Source: Synchiropus splendidus (taxonomy: Eukaryota; Chordata; Actinopteri; Syngnathiformes; Callionymidae). Taken from it: a DNA stretch of 64,000 nucleotides. The notes below the pieces were generated by a model, which made no database searches, had not been told where the DNA came from, and was given only the letters and a program-made list of their open reading frames with translations. The DNA is taken from contig NC_071334.1 of assembly GCF_027744825.2 (NCBI RefSeq), positions 4,297,437 to 4,361,436 of the forward strand, in the 5' to 3' direction. The translations under genes and the position numbers were made by a program. Shown here in pieces: positions 35,449-47,395 of the stretch; the first letter of the stretch is position 1; every line of letters begins with the position of its first letter.

Positions 35449-37815
35449 TTTGTTGTGATGTCAGTGTATTTTGTTGTTTCTTCTGATTCTGTATTTCCCC
35501 ATCGTACATTTTGATTTCTATTTTCAGTTCAATGACGCCTTCCGTTCAGACTATTTGATTATTTTTTTTTTTTTTTTGTGTTTCATTTTCAGAATGAAAT
35601 GTTTTCCTCCTCCTCAACTTGACTCCTTGTGCGTCTCCCATCGAGGCATTTGGGCTCCGCTGGGCTCGGCTCCTCACAATTTGCTCAAGACAAAGACGTT
35701 TACTGACGAAGGGAGCAATAAGACACGGACGTTCGTTAAGCTGACACTTATTAGACACAGATTTTAATAACCCGACTCTGTGTTTGATGCGCGGCTCCAA
35801 GACCCCCGTTGAATCCCTAATGATTTGGATTAGCTGATCTAATTGGAATATCTGAGTGTTGCATGAAGTCCTGGAGAATCACACATGGAAGGATCGTGTG
35901 GAGATGTGAAGAAAGCGCACTTCGTAGCTGAAATGAAGACGTTGCCAATGCTGCTTCACGGACAGAATCTGGTGACTAACTAAGCCAAGAGTCTGAGCTT
36001 CATAATTTGGAGACAGCGGATATTATTGCGAGGCAGCTGGGTTGTACTTCTAATGGAGGTGTCAGATGAGCGCGGCTAAACAAGCTCACTGCGCTGCCCA
36101 CTTGAAACCAAGCCTTAACTACCTGACGTCCCACGACTCCAAATTCCATGATGTGTTACAAAATAATGACTCGCTACTGGTTGACTTCAATTTTTTCTCT
36201 CTTTGTCAAATGAGCCTGGGTGTTATGATAAAGTCTGCTCATGCTTTAATGGTTTGCTGTGAATTCCCTCCTTTTTTTGTTCTCCAGATCGATGTGTCAA
36301 GAAGTTAATAAATAGTTCCCTTATTTGCATAGTTGCACTCTTTCAAATGAATACAAATCGAAGTACCACACTGTAAATTTGAAGAGACTTGAAGTTTTAC
36401 TCAATGAGTTAATCCAGTAATTCATACTCTGGCTCGAAGTTATTTTGCAGTTTCCTGTCCGTAATTGTTTGAAAAAGTACATGGTCTAGATCTTTAAGCA
36501 TGTGAAGTTGAAGGACCAGATTTAACCCTACTTCTATATGGGTGACCACCTGATGCTCATGATGGTCTGGTACTGAGGCCACTACATGGTATTTTCTGCT
36601 CTATACTATTTGGCATTGAAAAAAAACTTTTTCTTCTTGAACTCTGAAATTGCGTACACTGTTTGATTAGAAGTCTTGAACTGTTTCCAGTATCCAGGGC
36701 TTTCACACTGGTGGCCCAGGTCCAAAGGGCCCTAGGGTTTCTCACCTGATCCGCTTTGCTCCCACACTGACTCTGTCCAACTGGTGAGGGGTATGTGCAC
36801 AGTGTTACTCAAGACCCCGCCCACACAAGTTGTTTGTACATTTTCAATTACCGTATCTGATATACTTTGGTCCCAAAGTGAATACATTTGAAAAAGCTGG
36901 GTCCATATCTCAGTGTGGACAGCAGATCTGGATATTTCTCCCACCCCCGTCTGCCTCAGCTCTCCCCGAAAGTCGCCACTCCGCAGCCATACCAGTACAC
37001 TACAGATACACATAGTGCATAGTACATTCAGCAACAACCATTAAGCTCATTGTTAATATAGTAAACTGTCCTATATTATACTAAACACAGATAGACGTGG
37101 TGCCGGCAGGTGACAGGCACAGGGTCAACAGAAAAGCAAGTCAGAAGCACGAGACAACTGGAAAGGAAATCGAGGGGCATTGGTGTCGATGGAGCATGTG
37201 GCAGGTGGACCTCATAGCTGCTGAAAAAAACTGCTCATGTCTCAGTCTGTTCAGTGTTGACTCAGAGTGTCTATTAAAGCCACAGATCTTTTGCTAATTT
37301 GCTGATGCTAGCGCAGAAGTTTCATCTCATGCACCATAATGTCTTCTCTCTCTTGTTGCTAGAGCCTAACAGTGCCTCTGCTGTCCTGGCATAGGTACTG
37401 CATCCATTTAGACTGTTTCAGTGGGTCTGTGTGGATGGTAGGGTTTGTTTGGACAGAGCACTTTTTTGAAACCGGCTGCCAAAGAAAAGGATTAGATAAG
37501 AAGCTCCATTACAAAGAGTACGTTGTCGCTGATGTCCAATGGCTCCACCTGATGTGGACGCGCCTAAAAGTGCGATGTGGTTGTTGTTGATTTACTTGGC
37601 ACAAATTGTTTCTATTGGTAATGTCACCTTCTGCATTTTGAGCCAAATTTACCCGTGTGAAATTTCACAAACCGCAGCTGTGGGTCTGCTCCAGAAGTCT
37701 GGGACCAAAGCATGGTTCATCCTACTTCTAACACCATTTGTAGAGAAGCCCTCTGCAAGCCAGGCAAAACCGAGCAAAACCACTATACAGAGTAACAGCG
37801 ACGTCTCATTGGATA
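35449..37815. other. Long unique stretch, no gene seen
   Basis: 35560-35580 is a T-run. 35600-35860 and 36000-36160 are non-repetitive and could hold conserved elements. 36690-37020 has a GGCCCAGGTCCAAAGGGCCC segment that may belong to an unrecognised DNA element. Frame 37539-37826 (95 codons) matches nothing I know. Confidence 0.3.
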
Positions 37816-37823
37816 GTGAGCAG

Positions 37824-38032
37824 TAGTGACGGGTAGATGAGGCATCATGAAACAGTGTCCTCATTTTCAGAGGCCACCAGATGGCGCTCTTGGTTTAGAA
37901 ATGATGCAAGGTTTCATTGAATCACTTGTCCAAGTGCAAACATTTTATAGAGGACAGCGCCATTGGTTGGCCTCTGAAACACATGATCTACGCTTCAGAG
38001 CTGTTTCATGAAACCTCATCGACCCATCACTA
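37824..38032 (+). mobile_element. CTCF-motif hAT-like MITE with target duplication
   Basis: TAGTGACGGG to CCCATCACTA, 209 bp, flanked by GTGAGCAG (37816-37823) and GTGTGCAG (38033-38040), 7 of 8 bases identical. Left CTCF-like site 37874-37887 is an exact core match; the right one (GCGCCATTGGTTGG) has decayed. Confidence 0.9.
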
Positions 38033-38040
38033 GTGTGCAG

Positions 38041-38407
38041 ACTCCTATTCAGACAAAGACAAACTGATTCAGAACTGAGGGTTTATTTTCTAAACATTTG
38101 TGCATATTGCTCTCCGGCGGCGTGCGATGTAAGGCAGGGGGCGCCCCTCACAGCGCGCACCAACTTTGCTCCCCTGGCAGCGGCTTTGATTCATGCAATT
38201 ACCAAGCGATGGGAGACTCTTGCTGACATTTGCCTATCAACAGAGCTGTGACTCCTCTAATTACTGTCTGCAGAGATGGAGTGAGGTGACGGAATGATGA
38301 TCTTAAAAAGGAAGAAAGAAAGAGAGATTGGCGTCTGGAGAGTAAGAAAGTCGAGGGGACAATTAGGTAGAGGAGCTATGATCTTCCAACTCTGGAGGAA
38401 AAAAACT

Positions 38408-38438
<31 letters not shown>

Positions 38439-39398
38439 GGCTGTATGTGCCATGCAAACCAGGGTTGATATTTATTCTAATTTGCTCGTGGCACCATCAG
38501 TGGCTTCAGCAGTGAAGATGGATCTGTGGTCCTTTAACCCCGTTTTTCCTCCGAGGGGACTGGAACAAAGCAGCATTCGCACCCCGGAGATAACAGCCAC
38601 GGATAAAATATGTATTAGTTTCCTCTCTCTCTCTCGCACATCACTGCATGACAAAAGTTGATGGAGAGGCTGAAGATAGTGTAGATTTGAATCTACTTAC
38701 AGGGGCAGAGGGGACGACCCAAAACTACTGCAACTCGCAACAAGGCGAATCGCATCCTTTCCGTCTCACGTCTCAATCTCAGTCTGCAACCCAAGCAACG
38801 CTATTAAGTTGACTCTGTATTCTTTTCTCAGCCCTGGTTTTATTTTCCTCTTCCACTTTTGCATGCACTTTCTTTCTTTCTCTTTTTTTTTTTGGTCTCA
38901 TTCCTTTTTTTTTTTTTTCTCCCTGCAGCTGACAAGCTGGAGGTTTTCAGCAGAAGAAAGCGGGCATTAATTAAGACAGTGCCAGCTGTAATTTTCTGGG
39001 GAAGTAAATTTCCACACAACTAAAGGTTACGGGGACCTTTTCACTGTCAGAATTTACTACAGCCTGTGAATGTTAATGCAGCTAATGAAGACATGCTCTC
39101 ACAGGCTGAACTTAAAAAACTACTGCTGGAAGGAGAGGGCAGGAGGAGGAGGGGGGCGAGAGGAGAAGACGCACACAAAGTGCTGGAATCCGCCATTTGT
39201 TGAAACCTGGGGATGGAAGTTCAACGCTGTGGGCTGCACATCCGTTTATTTAGCATGACTATCCTGGAAAAACCGGAGGAAACTGTCAAATCCTTTTCAA
39301 AAACTGAACAATCCTTAAAAAGTGTCTTAAATCTATGGATCTATTTCTTATGATACTGCAGGAAAATGCGTTGTAAATTTGGGAAAACTGAAAAGTAC
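38041..39398. other. Unique DNA with a CA microsatellite
   Basis: CA repeat at 38411-38438, pyrimidine runs at 38870-38925. 38930-39060 (GCGGGCATTAATTAAGACAG, GCCAGCTGTAATTTTCTGG) could be regulatory. No gene seen. Confidence 0.35.
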
Positions 39399-39950
39399 GG
39401 TGGCCTGGAAAAGCTCATGGCAAATGCAGAAACACAACAACATTAACTCGCAACACATCTGCAAAACCCCCAGCAAATTCAAACACTGCAACACAACGAC
39501 ATCTAGCCACAACATAACTACATAAACCGCAACAGAAGTTCCCACAGTGGATGCCAATGCCACGTAAAGAACAATACAAGGTAACCTGCAGGTAACCTGC
39601 AGGTGGACAAATATTCTCAAGTCCCAATACACGTTTGTCGGTGTTCAAAATCTGACATTGGCATAATTATAGCGAAAGCTACTATGTTATTACAGTTATA
39701 GAGCATGTTCGCGCACATGTACTAGTTGACACGAAAACCAGAAAACGACATCAAACACTTACAACTTACTTTTCCGAAGCCACTTTGTCCTTCAGTCATT
39801 TGGTCCTAGGCAACAGCCGCCCTGGCTCCTGCCTGCTAACTTCAGTTCATGTTGTAATGTTGCAGCTCAATGTAATGTACAGTAATGTCTGAATTTGAAT
39901 TTTTGCAGATGTGTTGTGAGTTGATGTTGTGTTTGGTTGTTTGCAAGCTT
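39399..39950. mobile_element. Foldback/MITE-like element with ~45-bp inverted ends
   Basis: Left arm around 39419-39465 (ACTCGCAACACATCTGCAAA) and right arm around 39905-39950 (TTTGCAGATGTGTTGTGAGT) are inverted repeats with few mismatches. The interior of ~440 bp is unique and non-coding and includes a doubled GGTAACCTGCAGGTAACCTG. No target duplication established. Confidence 0.6.
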
Positions 39951-40235
39951 CCCCTTGTGACTTTCATTGTGGTTTATGTGCGAGGGAGCACAAGGCGCGG
40001 GCAGAGAAAATAAAAAAGCACTTTACTTCAATACAGCGTTCCAGGAAATGGGTGTGGAACGCGTGTCGGGAGACGTACGGAAGCTCTCCTCATATTGAAC
40101 AGTTCTATTTGTAATTGACTCTCTTCCTTAGTGATGGTACCGTGACTAAAATGCACGCAGTTTGACGGCTTTAAATAACCATTGACACCTGGATATATTT
40201 AGAATGAATAGAGTGTCACCCCAATGTTTACCTAA

Positions 40236-40276
<41 letters not shown>

Positions 40277-40458
40277 GTGTGACAAGTGTGGAGTATGGAT
40301 CGGTTATCAATGCACAGTAGTAGTAATGGACCGCACTGTCATGGGTTTATGTTCATTCATTTGTTTGCAGCGGTTTGACAGCGGAATATCAGGGAGGTAA
40401 CTCTTTAGCGCGTTTCTTGTTTAGGATTTGCTTAATAAGGTTTTTCTTTCCTCTGTAG
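39951..40458. other. Unique DNA with a ~36-base T-run
   Basis: T-run at about 40238-40273, between GTGTCACCCCAATGTTTACC and AACGTGTGACAAGTGTGGAG, which are loosely inverted and may be a remnant of the GAGTGAGGATGGG-type element. No gene. Confidence 0.35.
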
Positions 40459-40504
40459 AATAGATTAGATTAGACTCCTTTTATTGCCCCACAGTGGGGA
40501 AACT
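40459..40504 (-). mobile_element. LINE 3' tip (AGATT tail)
   Basis: TAGATTAGATTAGACTCC followed by TTTTATTGCCCCACAGTGGGG is, on the minus strand, a LINE 3' end of the 'CCC..TGTGGG.CAATAAA' type with a short tandem tail. Only the tip is present. Confidence 0.5.
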
Positions 40505-40516
40505 CAATACCATGCG

Positions 40517-41160
40517 TGTTATGTTTAGATTTCATGTGTGCTTTTATTTTGTTATTTCCTGTGTTCCGGTTTGTTGTTTCCTTTTCTCATCCCCTTGCTT
40601 CTATGTTGATGGCAGAGCAGCTGGATCCAATTCTGCTGATCAATCTGCATGGATATCTACAGCTGGGTTTCAGTCTGCATTGCCAGGTGGTCACTTTGTG
40701 TTCCGATGGTAACGTTCTCTCTCTTGACCCTCTGATCTCTTGTACCTCCTGTTCATAGCTTTGTTTTCTGTTTCATAGCCTGTTTAGTTATTCTCTTCGC
40801 TTGCCTTCTTTAGCTTTCTTGATCGTGTGAGTGCGTGTGTGTGTAGAACCACCACAGAGCGCAGTGTTTGGGCCTTGTGAGTTTTGTTTCCGAGCGTGTT
40901 TCAGTTGTCCCGTTATTTCCGGTTTGAACTTAATTCACCTGCTTTTCTGTTTTCAGGTTTTCACCCCTTCCCTCCGTCCTTGTCCTCCAGATTTTGAACA
41001 CGACTTCTGGGGTCGACATCCTCAGTTATTCCTTCTTATTTGTGTATAGTTTGTGTTTATTGTATTAAATTCATTGTTAACTCCTACTCACGTTGTTCAA
41101 GTTTTCTATTAACTGACAACGATCCTGCACTGGATTCAGACTCCCTGAGAAATCATGACA
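40517..41160 (+). mobile_element. Solo LTR, group I, plus strand
   Basis: Starts TGTTATGTTTAG and ends AAATCATGACA. It is the reverse-oriented relative of the LTR at 3234-3848 (shared GCAGCTGGATCC, CAGTCTGC-TGCC, GTGTGTAGAACCACCAC). Flanks ATGCG and ATGTC agree in only 3 of 5 bases. ATTAAATTC near 41065 suits a polyadenylation signal. No internal region. Confidence 0.7.
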
Positions 41161-41920
41161 ATGTCAAGTCAATCATAGGAGAGCTGCTACACAAATCGTT
41201 TAATAATCGGTCTTTAATTGAATTTATGGAAACAAAACTTACTTTTGACACATGTAGTGCTTTGTTTTTTTATCTGCTTTGTTTTTCATGTCAACTCAAA
41301 CTCCGGTTTTACTTGCGACCAAGTCTATCAACTGCGGCGTAGAAAGGACAACAAACTTTTTTTTTTTTTTTTTCGGGTGCAGATCTTATGATTCTGAAAA
41401 CATGTCGTGTTTAAAGTCCTTGAATCTACCTGCAAACTAAAGAGTCACTTCATTGTTAATCCAAGAAATGGAGGGGGGAAAAACTGGAGGAGGCAGTGAG
41501 AGCCAGAAAGATCAATGACAAGGTCAGATTCTGGCGGCTAGACCTGCACAAGTCCTGGAGAAAAGTAATATTTAACCCGAGGCTAGAGAATAATTTCACT
41601 TTCACTCAGATCAGTTTAAAAAATATCTTGCTGTCAGAGCGCGGCAGATTTATACAAATTAATGGCCTTTAGTTGAAAATCTCCCTGCTCTTGGGTTATT
41701 AATTGTTAAAGTGCATACATTAAACAAAATGAGCAAAAAGTCATTTTCATAAATTATCTTCCAAAGGAAAAAAAAAAAAACTTTGTAGGTATCAGAGATG
41801 TTGGGAGTTTTTCCCCTCTTTGTTTTATATTAACAATATTTATAATGATATACTAAAACATACCATGGTAAATTGTGTTCAAAAGGGTGGCTCTTTGCCT
41901 GTGTTTATGAAGCCCTCAAA

Positions 41921-41977
<57 letters not shown>

Positions 41978-42302
41978 TTATTTTTTTTACTACCGAACTG
42001 TGCTTGTATTTGAACTTAAAGATATAATCTTCACATACGCATTGGTTTACAATGCAAGTTAAAAATGATATCGTCACACAACCCATCTCATAACGTTCAT
42101 CACCTTATGAAATCCAGAATTTAACCTTTTTTTTCTTTTTTATTAACATATTTACTTACCTTTTCCATGTTCTTTGCATTTTTTTTCTATTTTTTTAACT
42201 ATTATTTTTTCTGTCTTTTGGTTTTGACGGCCCCTCACAACAGTCCCCAGTGGCCCCAGAGGAGATTTAATTGCTCAGTCACAAGAATGACATATGTCAT
42301 TA
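41161..42302. other. AT-rich unique DNA with (TA)n at 41923-41974
   Basis: T-run at 41358-41374, A-run at 41768-41780, about 25 TA units at 41923-41974. No gene recognised. Confidence 0.4.
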
Positions 42303-42310
42303 CTAGTTTG

Positions 42311-42506
42311 TCGTGACGGGTCGATGAGGTTTCATGAAGCAGTGACCTGATTTTCAGAGGCCACCAGATGGCGCTGTTTGCTGTAAACTGTTTGGACTTG
42401 AACAACTGATTCAATGAAGAGCGCCATCCAGGGGCCTCTGAAAATTTGGACACTGTTTCATCAACCCTGCAATACTGTTTCATGAAGCCTCATCTACCAA
42501 TCACTA
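42311..42506 (+). mobile_element. CTCF-motif hAT-like MITE with perfect target duplication
   Basis: TCGTGACGGG to CAATCACTA, 196 bp, flanked by identical octamers CTAGTTTG (42303-42310 and 42507-42514). Left CTCF-like site 42361-42374 is exact; the right one (GCGCCATCCAGGGG) has two mismatches. Confidence 0.92.
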
Positions 42507-42514
42507 CTAGTTTG

Positions 42515-43471
42515 CAAAGTGGTTTTGAAAAGAGGGAAGGAAAGAAACCTTCTTCACAAAAATATCAAATATATATTTTTTTCAACTTCAGTTTTCTATA
42601 CCCTCAGTCTTCACTTGATGTCCAAGCAGCAAAAGCAACCGAGTTGGTTCTCCAGCTGACGTTTCATTCGTCCCTCACTCAAGAACAGTGTCTTCAGACA
42701 GAAATCCCTCCACTTCAGGAGCGATCCCATTCCCACCTGGACAGAGAATTAGCGTCCCGTGTATCTTATAACCCATGATACGTTTTAGAGGAGTCAATCC
42801 CCGTCTTTGCTGCGTCAATCTAAAGCTAAGATACGATCAATCACAGGCCGCCAGAACTGCGCTCTTTTCCGACACAAAACGCCGTCATATTCATTAAGTG
42901 CACAGCGATACTTCAACTCACACTGCACACAGAGAATGATATGTTCCTGAGGTGTCAGCGGGTCCTACCGGAGGGATAGAGAGACCGCCGTGAAAAGACA
43001 GCAGGATGAGATGTTATTTCCTAAATTTGGCCCCCAGGACAGAAGGAGAGGTCTGTTTCATATTCATCTATACGCCAGTGGCAGAGTGGCAAGGGAGCCA
43101 CCGAAAATCTATTCACTATGATAATGAACAAATTGTCATCCATTGGGCTCTGTCTCCCCTTGACAGTGATAGTTATCAAAGAGAGAGATGGAGGCAAAGG
43201 TCTGACCGTGGAAGTGTGCGTGCGTGCGCGTGTGTGTGGCTCCCAGATTATGTTCGTTCCAGAGCAGTGGCTGTCATTAGAAAGACAAGCCTCCTGGCAG
43301 GAGGCTCCTGTCATGTCACAACCCCACACTTGAACCGTGTCACACCTGATTGATGCCTGCAACTCTGCTGCTCATGGTTGACGTTCTGCGCAGGTGCTCT
43401 GAATAGCACGGCTTTTGCAGAAGGCTCACAAATACACTGCCTCAATGTGTGAGTCTGTCTGGCATGCTGAT
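42515..43471. other. Unique DNA with candidate regulatory segment
   Basis: 42780-43130 is non-repetitive (GTCATATTCATTAAGTGCAC, GATAATGAACAAATTGTCATC). No gene recognised. Confidence 0.3.
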
Positions 43472-43495
43472 TCAATTCAACTTTATTGACGTGGA
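43472..43495 (-). mobile_element. Possible LINE 3' tip
   Basis: ATTCAATTCAACTTTATTGA on the plus strand reads on the minus strand as TCAATAAAGTTGAATTGAAT, the usual ending of an L2/CR1-type LINE. No body seen. Confidence 0.4.
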
Positions 43496-43879
43496 ATTGT
43501 CCACCGCCTAAAGTGTTCTCCATGTCAGTAGTCAGAGGAGCATCTTATGATCAGAAACTGTGCAGTCATTTTATAAACATGTCTGAGAGGACATGGTACC
43601 ATATCCACCGAAATGCCCACCAATGATGGAGGTGGGTAGATATCCATACTAAGGCTGTCGTTCTCAACTTACTCCTCCATCCTCCACAGCTGCACACACT
43701 CAGCTGCCTTCTGAAGAGCAGTTGCTTGAGGAATCACCATTTTTCAGCATCATGTGCTTGTTCATCTTGCCGTCATACTGATAGTAGTGTCTCCTATTAC
43801 TTACGGAATTGTACCCCTCTGTACCATCACTGATCACATGCTTCCATGCATCCTTTACATTGGTATTGCTGTTCACCAA

Positions 43880-44270
43880 TATATCCACCCGGGGGAGCAG
43901 CCCAGAGTCAAAAGTTTATGACAACAACAAACACCAAAACCAACATGGCGACTGTGGAAGACTACTGATCACGTTGCACAAAAGAGGAAACAGGGGCAGC
44001 GTTATAGGATGTGGTGGTTGGTGAGGCTGTTAAATATATCGCCACTGGAGGACGGAGAGTTTCCACCATTGTTATGTCTTCTTCTACGTATCGGGTAGTA
44101 ACAGCAACACTGCCCCCTATGATTTCCAGTGCCACTGCTCCATTTGGTTCATATCTATAAGCTTTGTTGAAACGTGCAGAAATACAGATACAATGAAGGC
44201 AGAGCACGGAGAGACGGGCCCATTCGTATCCGGAGGTGTACATAACGTTGAGCATGAATGGGCCTTCGTT
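43880..44270 (-). repeat. Unclassified interspersed repeat, inverted copy A
   Basis: Inverted relative of 46975-47395. Shared blocks include GGGGGCAGTGTTGCTGTTAC, ACTCTCCGTCCTCCAGTGGC and TTCCACAGTCGCCATGTTGG (read on the minus strand). One end forms a hairpin, with GGCCCATTCATGC against GAATGGGCC. No transposase or RT segment recognised. Confidence 0.7.
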
Positions 44271-44327
44271 CTTGTTCTTGAGCTAAGTCCCTTTGATCGG
44301 GCTTATCTTTGACGTGTTATCCCTGAG

Positions 44328-44442
44328 CAACACATCCTCACTCCCATGGAGTAACATACTGGCATTGGGAATGGGACTGTTGACACCTCATGCCGACACT
44401 GAACTTCAGTGTTGCATCTTGATGCAATGCTAGGTTTTCAGT
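44328..44442 (+). mobile_element. Left part of the GAGTGAGGATGGG-type TIR element
   Basis: CAACACATCCTCACTCCCATGG resembles the left end of 8903-9352, and GATGCAATGCTAGGTTTTCA matches its interior. It stops at the border of the LINE fragment, which may have inserted into it. Confidence 0.5.
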
Positions 44443-45122
44443 TCACTTCTGGGGGTCGGGTCGCGGAGGCAGCATTTGGAGCACACTTCCCGATCCGCAC
44501 AAACCTCCTCCTTGGGGGATCCCAAGGCGGTCCCAGGACAGACCGGAGACATCATCTCTCCAGCGAGTCCTGGGTCTTCCCCGGGGTCTCCTCCCGGTAG
44601 GACATGCCCGGAACACCTCCCCAGGGAGGCGTCCAGGGGGCATCCGGATCAGATGCCCCAGCCACCTCAGCTGGTTCCCCTCCATGTGGAGGAGCAGCGG
44701 CTCCACCCCGAGCTCCTCCCAGATGACCGAACTCCTCACCCTATCTCTAAGGGTGCGCCCAGCCACCCTGCGGAGGAAACTCATCTCAGCCGCTTGTATC
44801 CGCCATCTCATCCTTTCGGTCACTACCCAAAGCTGAGGGTGGGAACGTAGATCGATCGGTAAATCCAGAGCTTCGTCTTGTGACTCAGCTCCCTCTTCAC
44901 CACGACGGTCCGATACAACGACCGCATCACTGCTGCCGCTGCACCAACCCGTCTGTCAATCTCACGCTCCCCTTTTCCCTCACTCGAGAACAACACCCCG
45001 AGATACTTAAACTCCACCACTTGGGGCAAGAACTCTCCACCAACCTGGAGAGAGCAAACCACCTTATTCCGGTCGAGAACCATGGCCTCAGACTTGGAGG
45101 TGCTGATCCTCATCCCACTGAG
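44443..45122 (-). pseudogene. LINE reverse transcriptase C-terminal part, frameshifted
   Basis: On the minus strand: SGMRISTSKSEAMVLDRN, LPQVVEFKYLGVLFSSEGKG, REIDRRVGAAAAVMRSLYRT, LWIYRSIYVPTL, then a frameshift (about 13 bases lost where the family has TYGHE), and in a new frame LWVVTERMRWRIQAAEMSFL, RRVAGRTLRDRVRSSV, LGVEPLLLHMEGNQLRWLGH, RGRPRTRWRDDVSGLSWDRL and a terminal LPPRPDP. This is the well-known fish non-LTR RT tail (post-RT region). The catalytic RT motifs and the endonuclease are not included. 5'-truncated near 45122, dead. Clade not assigned. Confidence 0.9.
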
Positions 45123-45461
45123 CACCACTGCAACAAAACAAGACAGCAATGAACCCTTACCAAATGATCTGAACACGAGACAACACAGGAGACAGTTCTT
45201 ACTTGTATTGATTTTTTCTTCAAAAGCTGAAGGAAGCATCTTTCAGTAATTTTTTATTAAATTGTTTATCGATCTGAGCTTTTTTTACAATAATTCTAAT
45301 TATATTTTTGGTTCCATTTACCTCCAGGCTACAGGCAATTTGCTATACAGTATGTGGTCACCAAAGTAACAATCAATACGACAAATGTTGAGTGAATATC
45401 TATTGTTTTCCAGGCGAAGGAACAGTTGGTTGTCATTGGTCACACAAAGCATGTGTTCCGT

Positions 45462-45516
<55 letters not shown>

Positions 45517-46974
45517 CTTTTTTTATTTTTCTTCTTCTTTTTTTTTTTTCTCAAGGAGCAAAACCATATTGTTTTAGTTGATTTTTTTTTTTTTTTTTTT
45601 TCCAAAGAAATGGACAGCTCTGATTTGCATACGATTAGCATGAAGGTGCCTTCAAGGCCCGAGGTTACTGAGAGTGAAACCCAGAAATCCTGATGTGTGC
45701 TTCCCGGGAGAGCGTGTTTAATTGGAGGTTGTGAGGGAGATTTTGTCATTTACATTTTATTTGTTTGACCTCCTGTTGCAAGAGATGCAACCGACGTTTA
45801 CATTCATCCTGATCATATAATATTGACTTTGAAATGAGAGCCAGCTCAGTTCAGTAACTGTTGTACTTTGTATTTTGTTTTATTTTCCTGACACATACCT
45901 GACAATCGAGGGGAAATAAACTCATTTGGAATGTAGCAGGAATTGTGCGGCAAAATGAATGGTGTGTGTTAGAGTCATTCTGTGTGTTGTGCACGGTGGA
46001 CGCGCGGTGTGCAGCGTTGGGTCTGTCTTACAGGAGTGTCTGTTGGTTGGTGTGACTGTTCTTCTCAGTGGCCAAAGAAGGCGTTTGCGAAGTGACATGC
46101 GTGTTGACGTAGGAAGTGTTATGGAAGCCTGAGAAGCTTACTCGTTTTTGACCGTGCTATTGCTATTTTTTGTTTGGGATACTGCAGTTATTTTGTTGTC
46201 ACCTGAATAATTCAATATATCCAGTCAAAAGGAACAACTGTGGATATTTTCTTGCATCGGAAGACACGCGTCAACTACATGCTCAACTTCCTTAACAAAG
46301 TGTGTTTTGTGAAAGAATAGACGGAACTATTCTGGCGGATTTCAGATGGCTGGAAATGCCTTTTGGAAACGCCCTGTTTTCTCATCTCATACATGATCTG
46401 CTGTGACTTGGTTGCAGTCTGTTGCTTGGTGGAATAGGGTTTTTTGGAATTGCAACTTGACTGAAGCTTCTCTCATGGTTTTCTATGGGCAGCTTACAGT
46501 TTAGTCCTCGGGATCTGGTCACACATATTATTCGGTGCTATTGTTGTGTTATTGAAAACAAAAAAAAAACATAAGTTCTGGTCTTTTTAGCTCCCCTGAT
46601 GTTTGAGGCACTACCGAGAGAGGTGTTGACTAGCATGTAGCTTGAGCCAGATCACCAGTCCTCCCTTGTTTGGAAGGGCTTGTCCGCCTGTGAGCCAGTG
46701 GTAGATGTTCAGACTGCTGATATTCGTTCTTCGCCCTCTAATTGATGGCATTTTATGTATACTACGTCATCACAACTGACGTAGTCTCACCTTTTCTGAA
46801 TTAGTAGTGGAACTACAAATGCTCCTCTCCTCAAGTATTTTCAAAATGGAACAGATGTACTGACTGGGTCATGGCTCATTTTGGACTAGCATTTCCTGGC
46901 TGTTATAGGAAGGACTCAGTTACCCATGCGGATGAAACTCCTGGTGGTCCTCACCAGGTGAAAGGTCTAAAGGG
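45123..46974. other. Unique DNA with (TA)n, no gene seen
   Basis: About 24 TA units at 45464-45512, T-runs at 45537-45550 and 45583-45601. 45600-46970 shows no element or gene I can name. Confidence 0.35.
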
Positions 46975-47395
46975 CCATTCATGCTCAACGTAACCTAAAG
47001 ATCCAGGTACAGATGGATCCTTGTGTCCATGCTCTCTGTTCATTTCGTCCGTATTTCTGCATGTTTCCACAAAGCTTATCGGTACAGGCCAAAATGGGCA
47101 GTACCACCGGAAACCATAGGGGGCAGTGTTGCTGTTACTACCCGATACGTGGCTCTAAAGAGACGGGAAGAAGACATAGCAATGGCGGAAACTCTCCGCC
47201 CTCCAGTCGCGATATTTTTAACAGCCTCACCAACCACCGCCTCCTACAACGCTGCCGCCTCTTTTGTTCAAGAGGTTACACGATCAGTACTCTTCCACAG
47301 TTGCCATGTTGGTTTTGGAGTTTGTCGTTTTGACTCTGGGCTGCTCCCCCTGGTGGATATACTGGTGCACAGCAATAATAACATAAAGAGAAAAG
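46975..47395 (+). repeat. Unclassified interspersed repeat, inverted copy B
   Basis: Begins GGGCCATTCATGCTCAACG and runs through GGGGGCAGTGTTGCTGTTAC to CTGGGCTGCTCCCCCTGGTG. Inverted partner of 43880-44270, with LINE and unique DNA between. Copy B has an extra CTCTAAAGAGACGGG relative to A. Its overlapping small frames are not conserved between copies, arguing against coding. Confidence 0.7.

Noticed and set aside
36690..37030. A further DNA element (GGCCCAGGTCCAAAGGGCCC)
   Set aside because: No inverted end or second copy in the window could be found, so not called.
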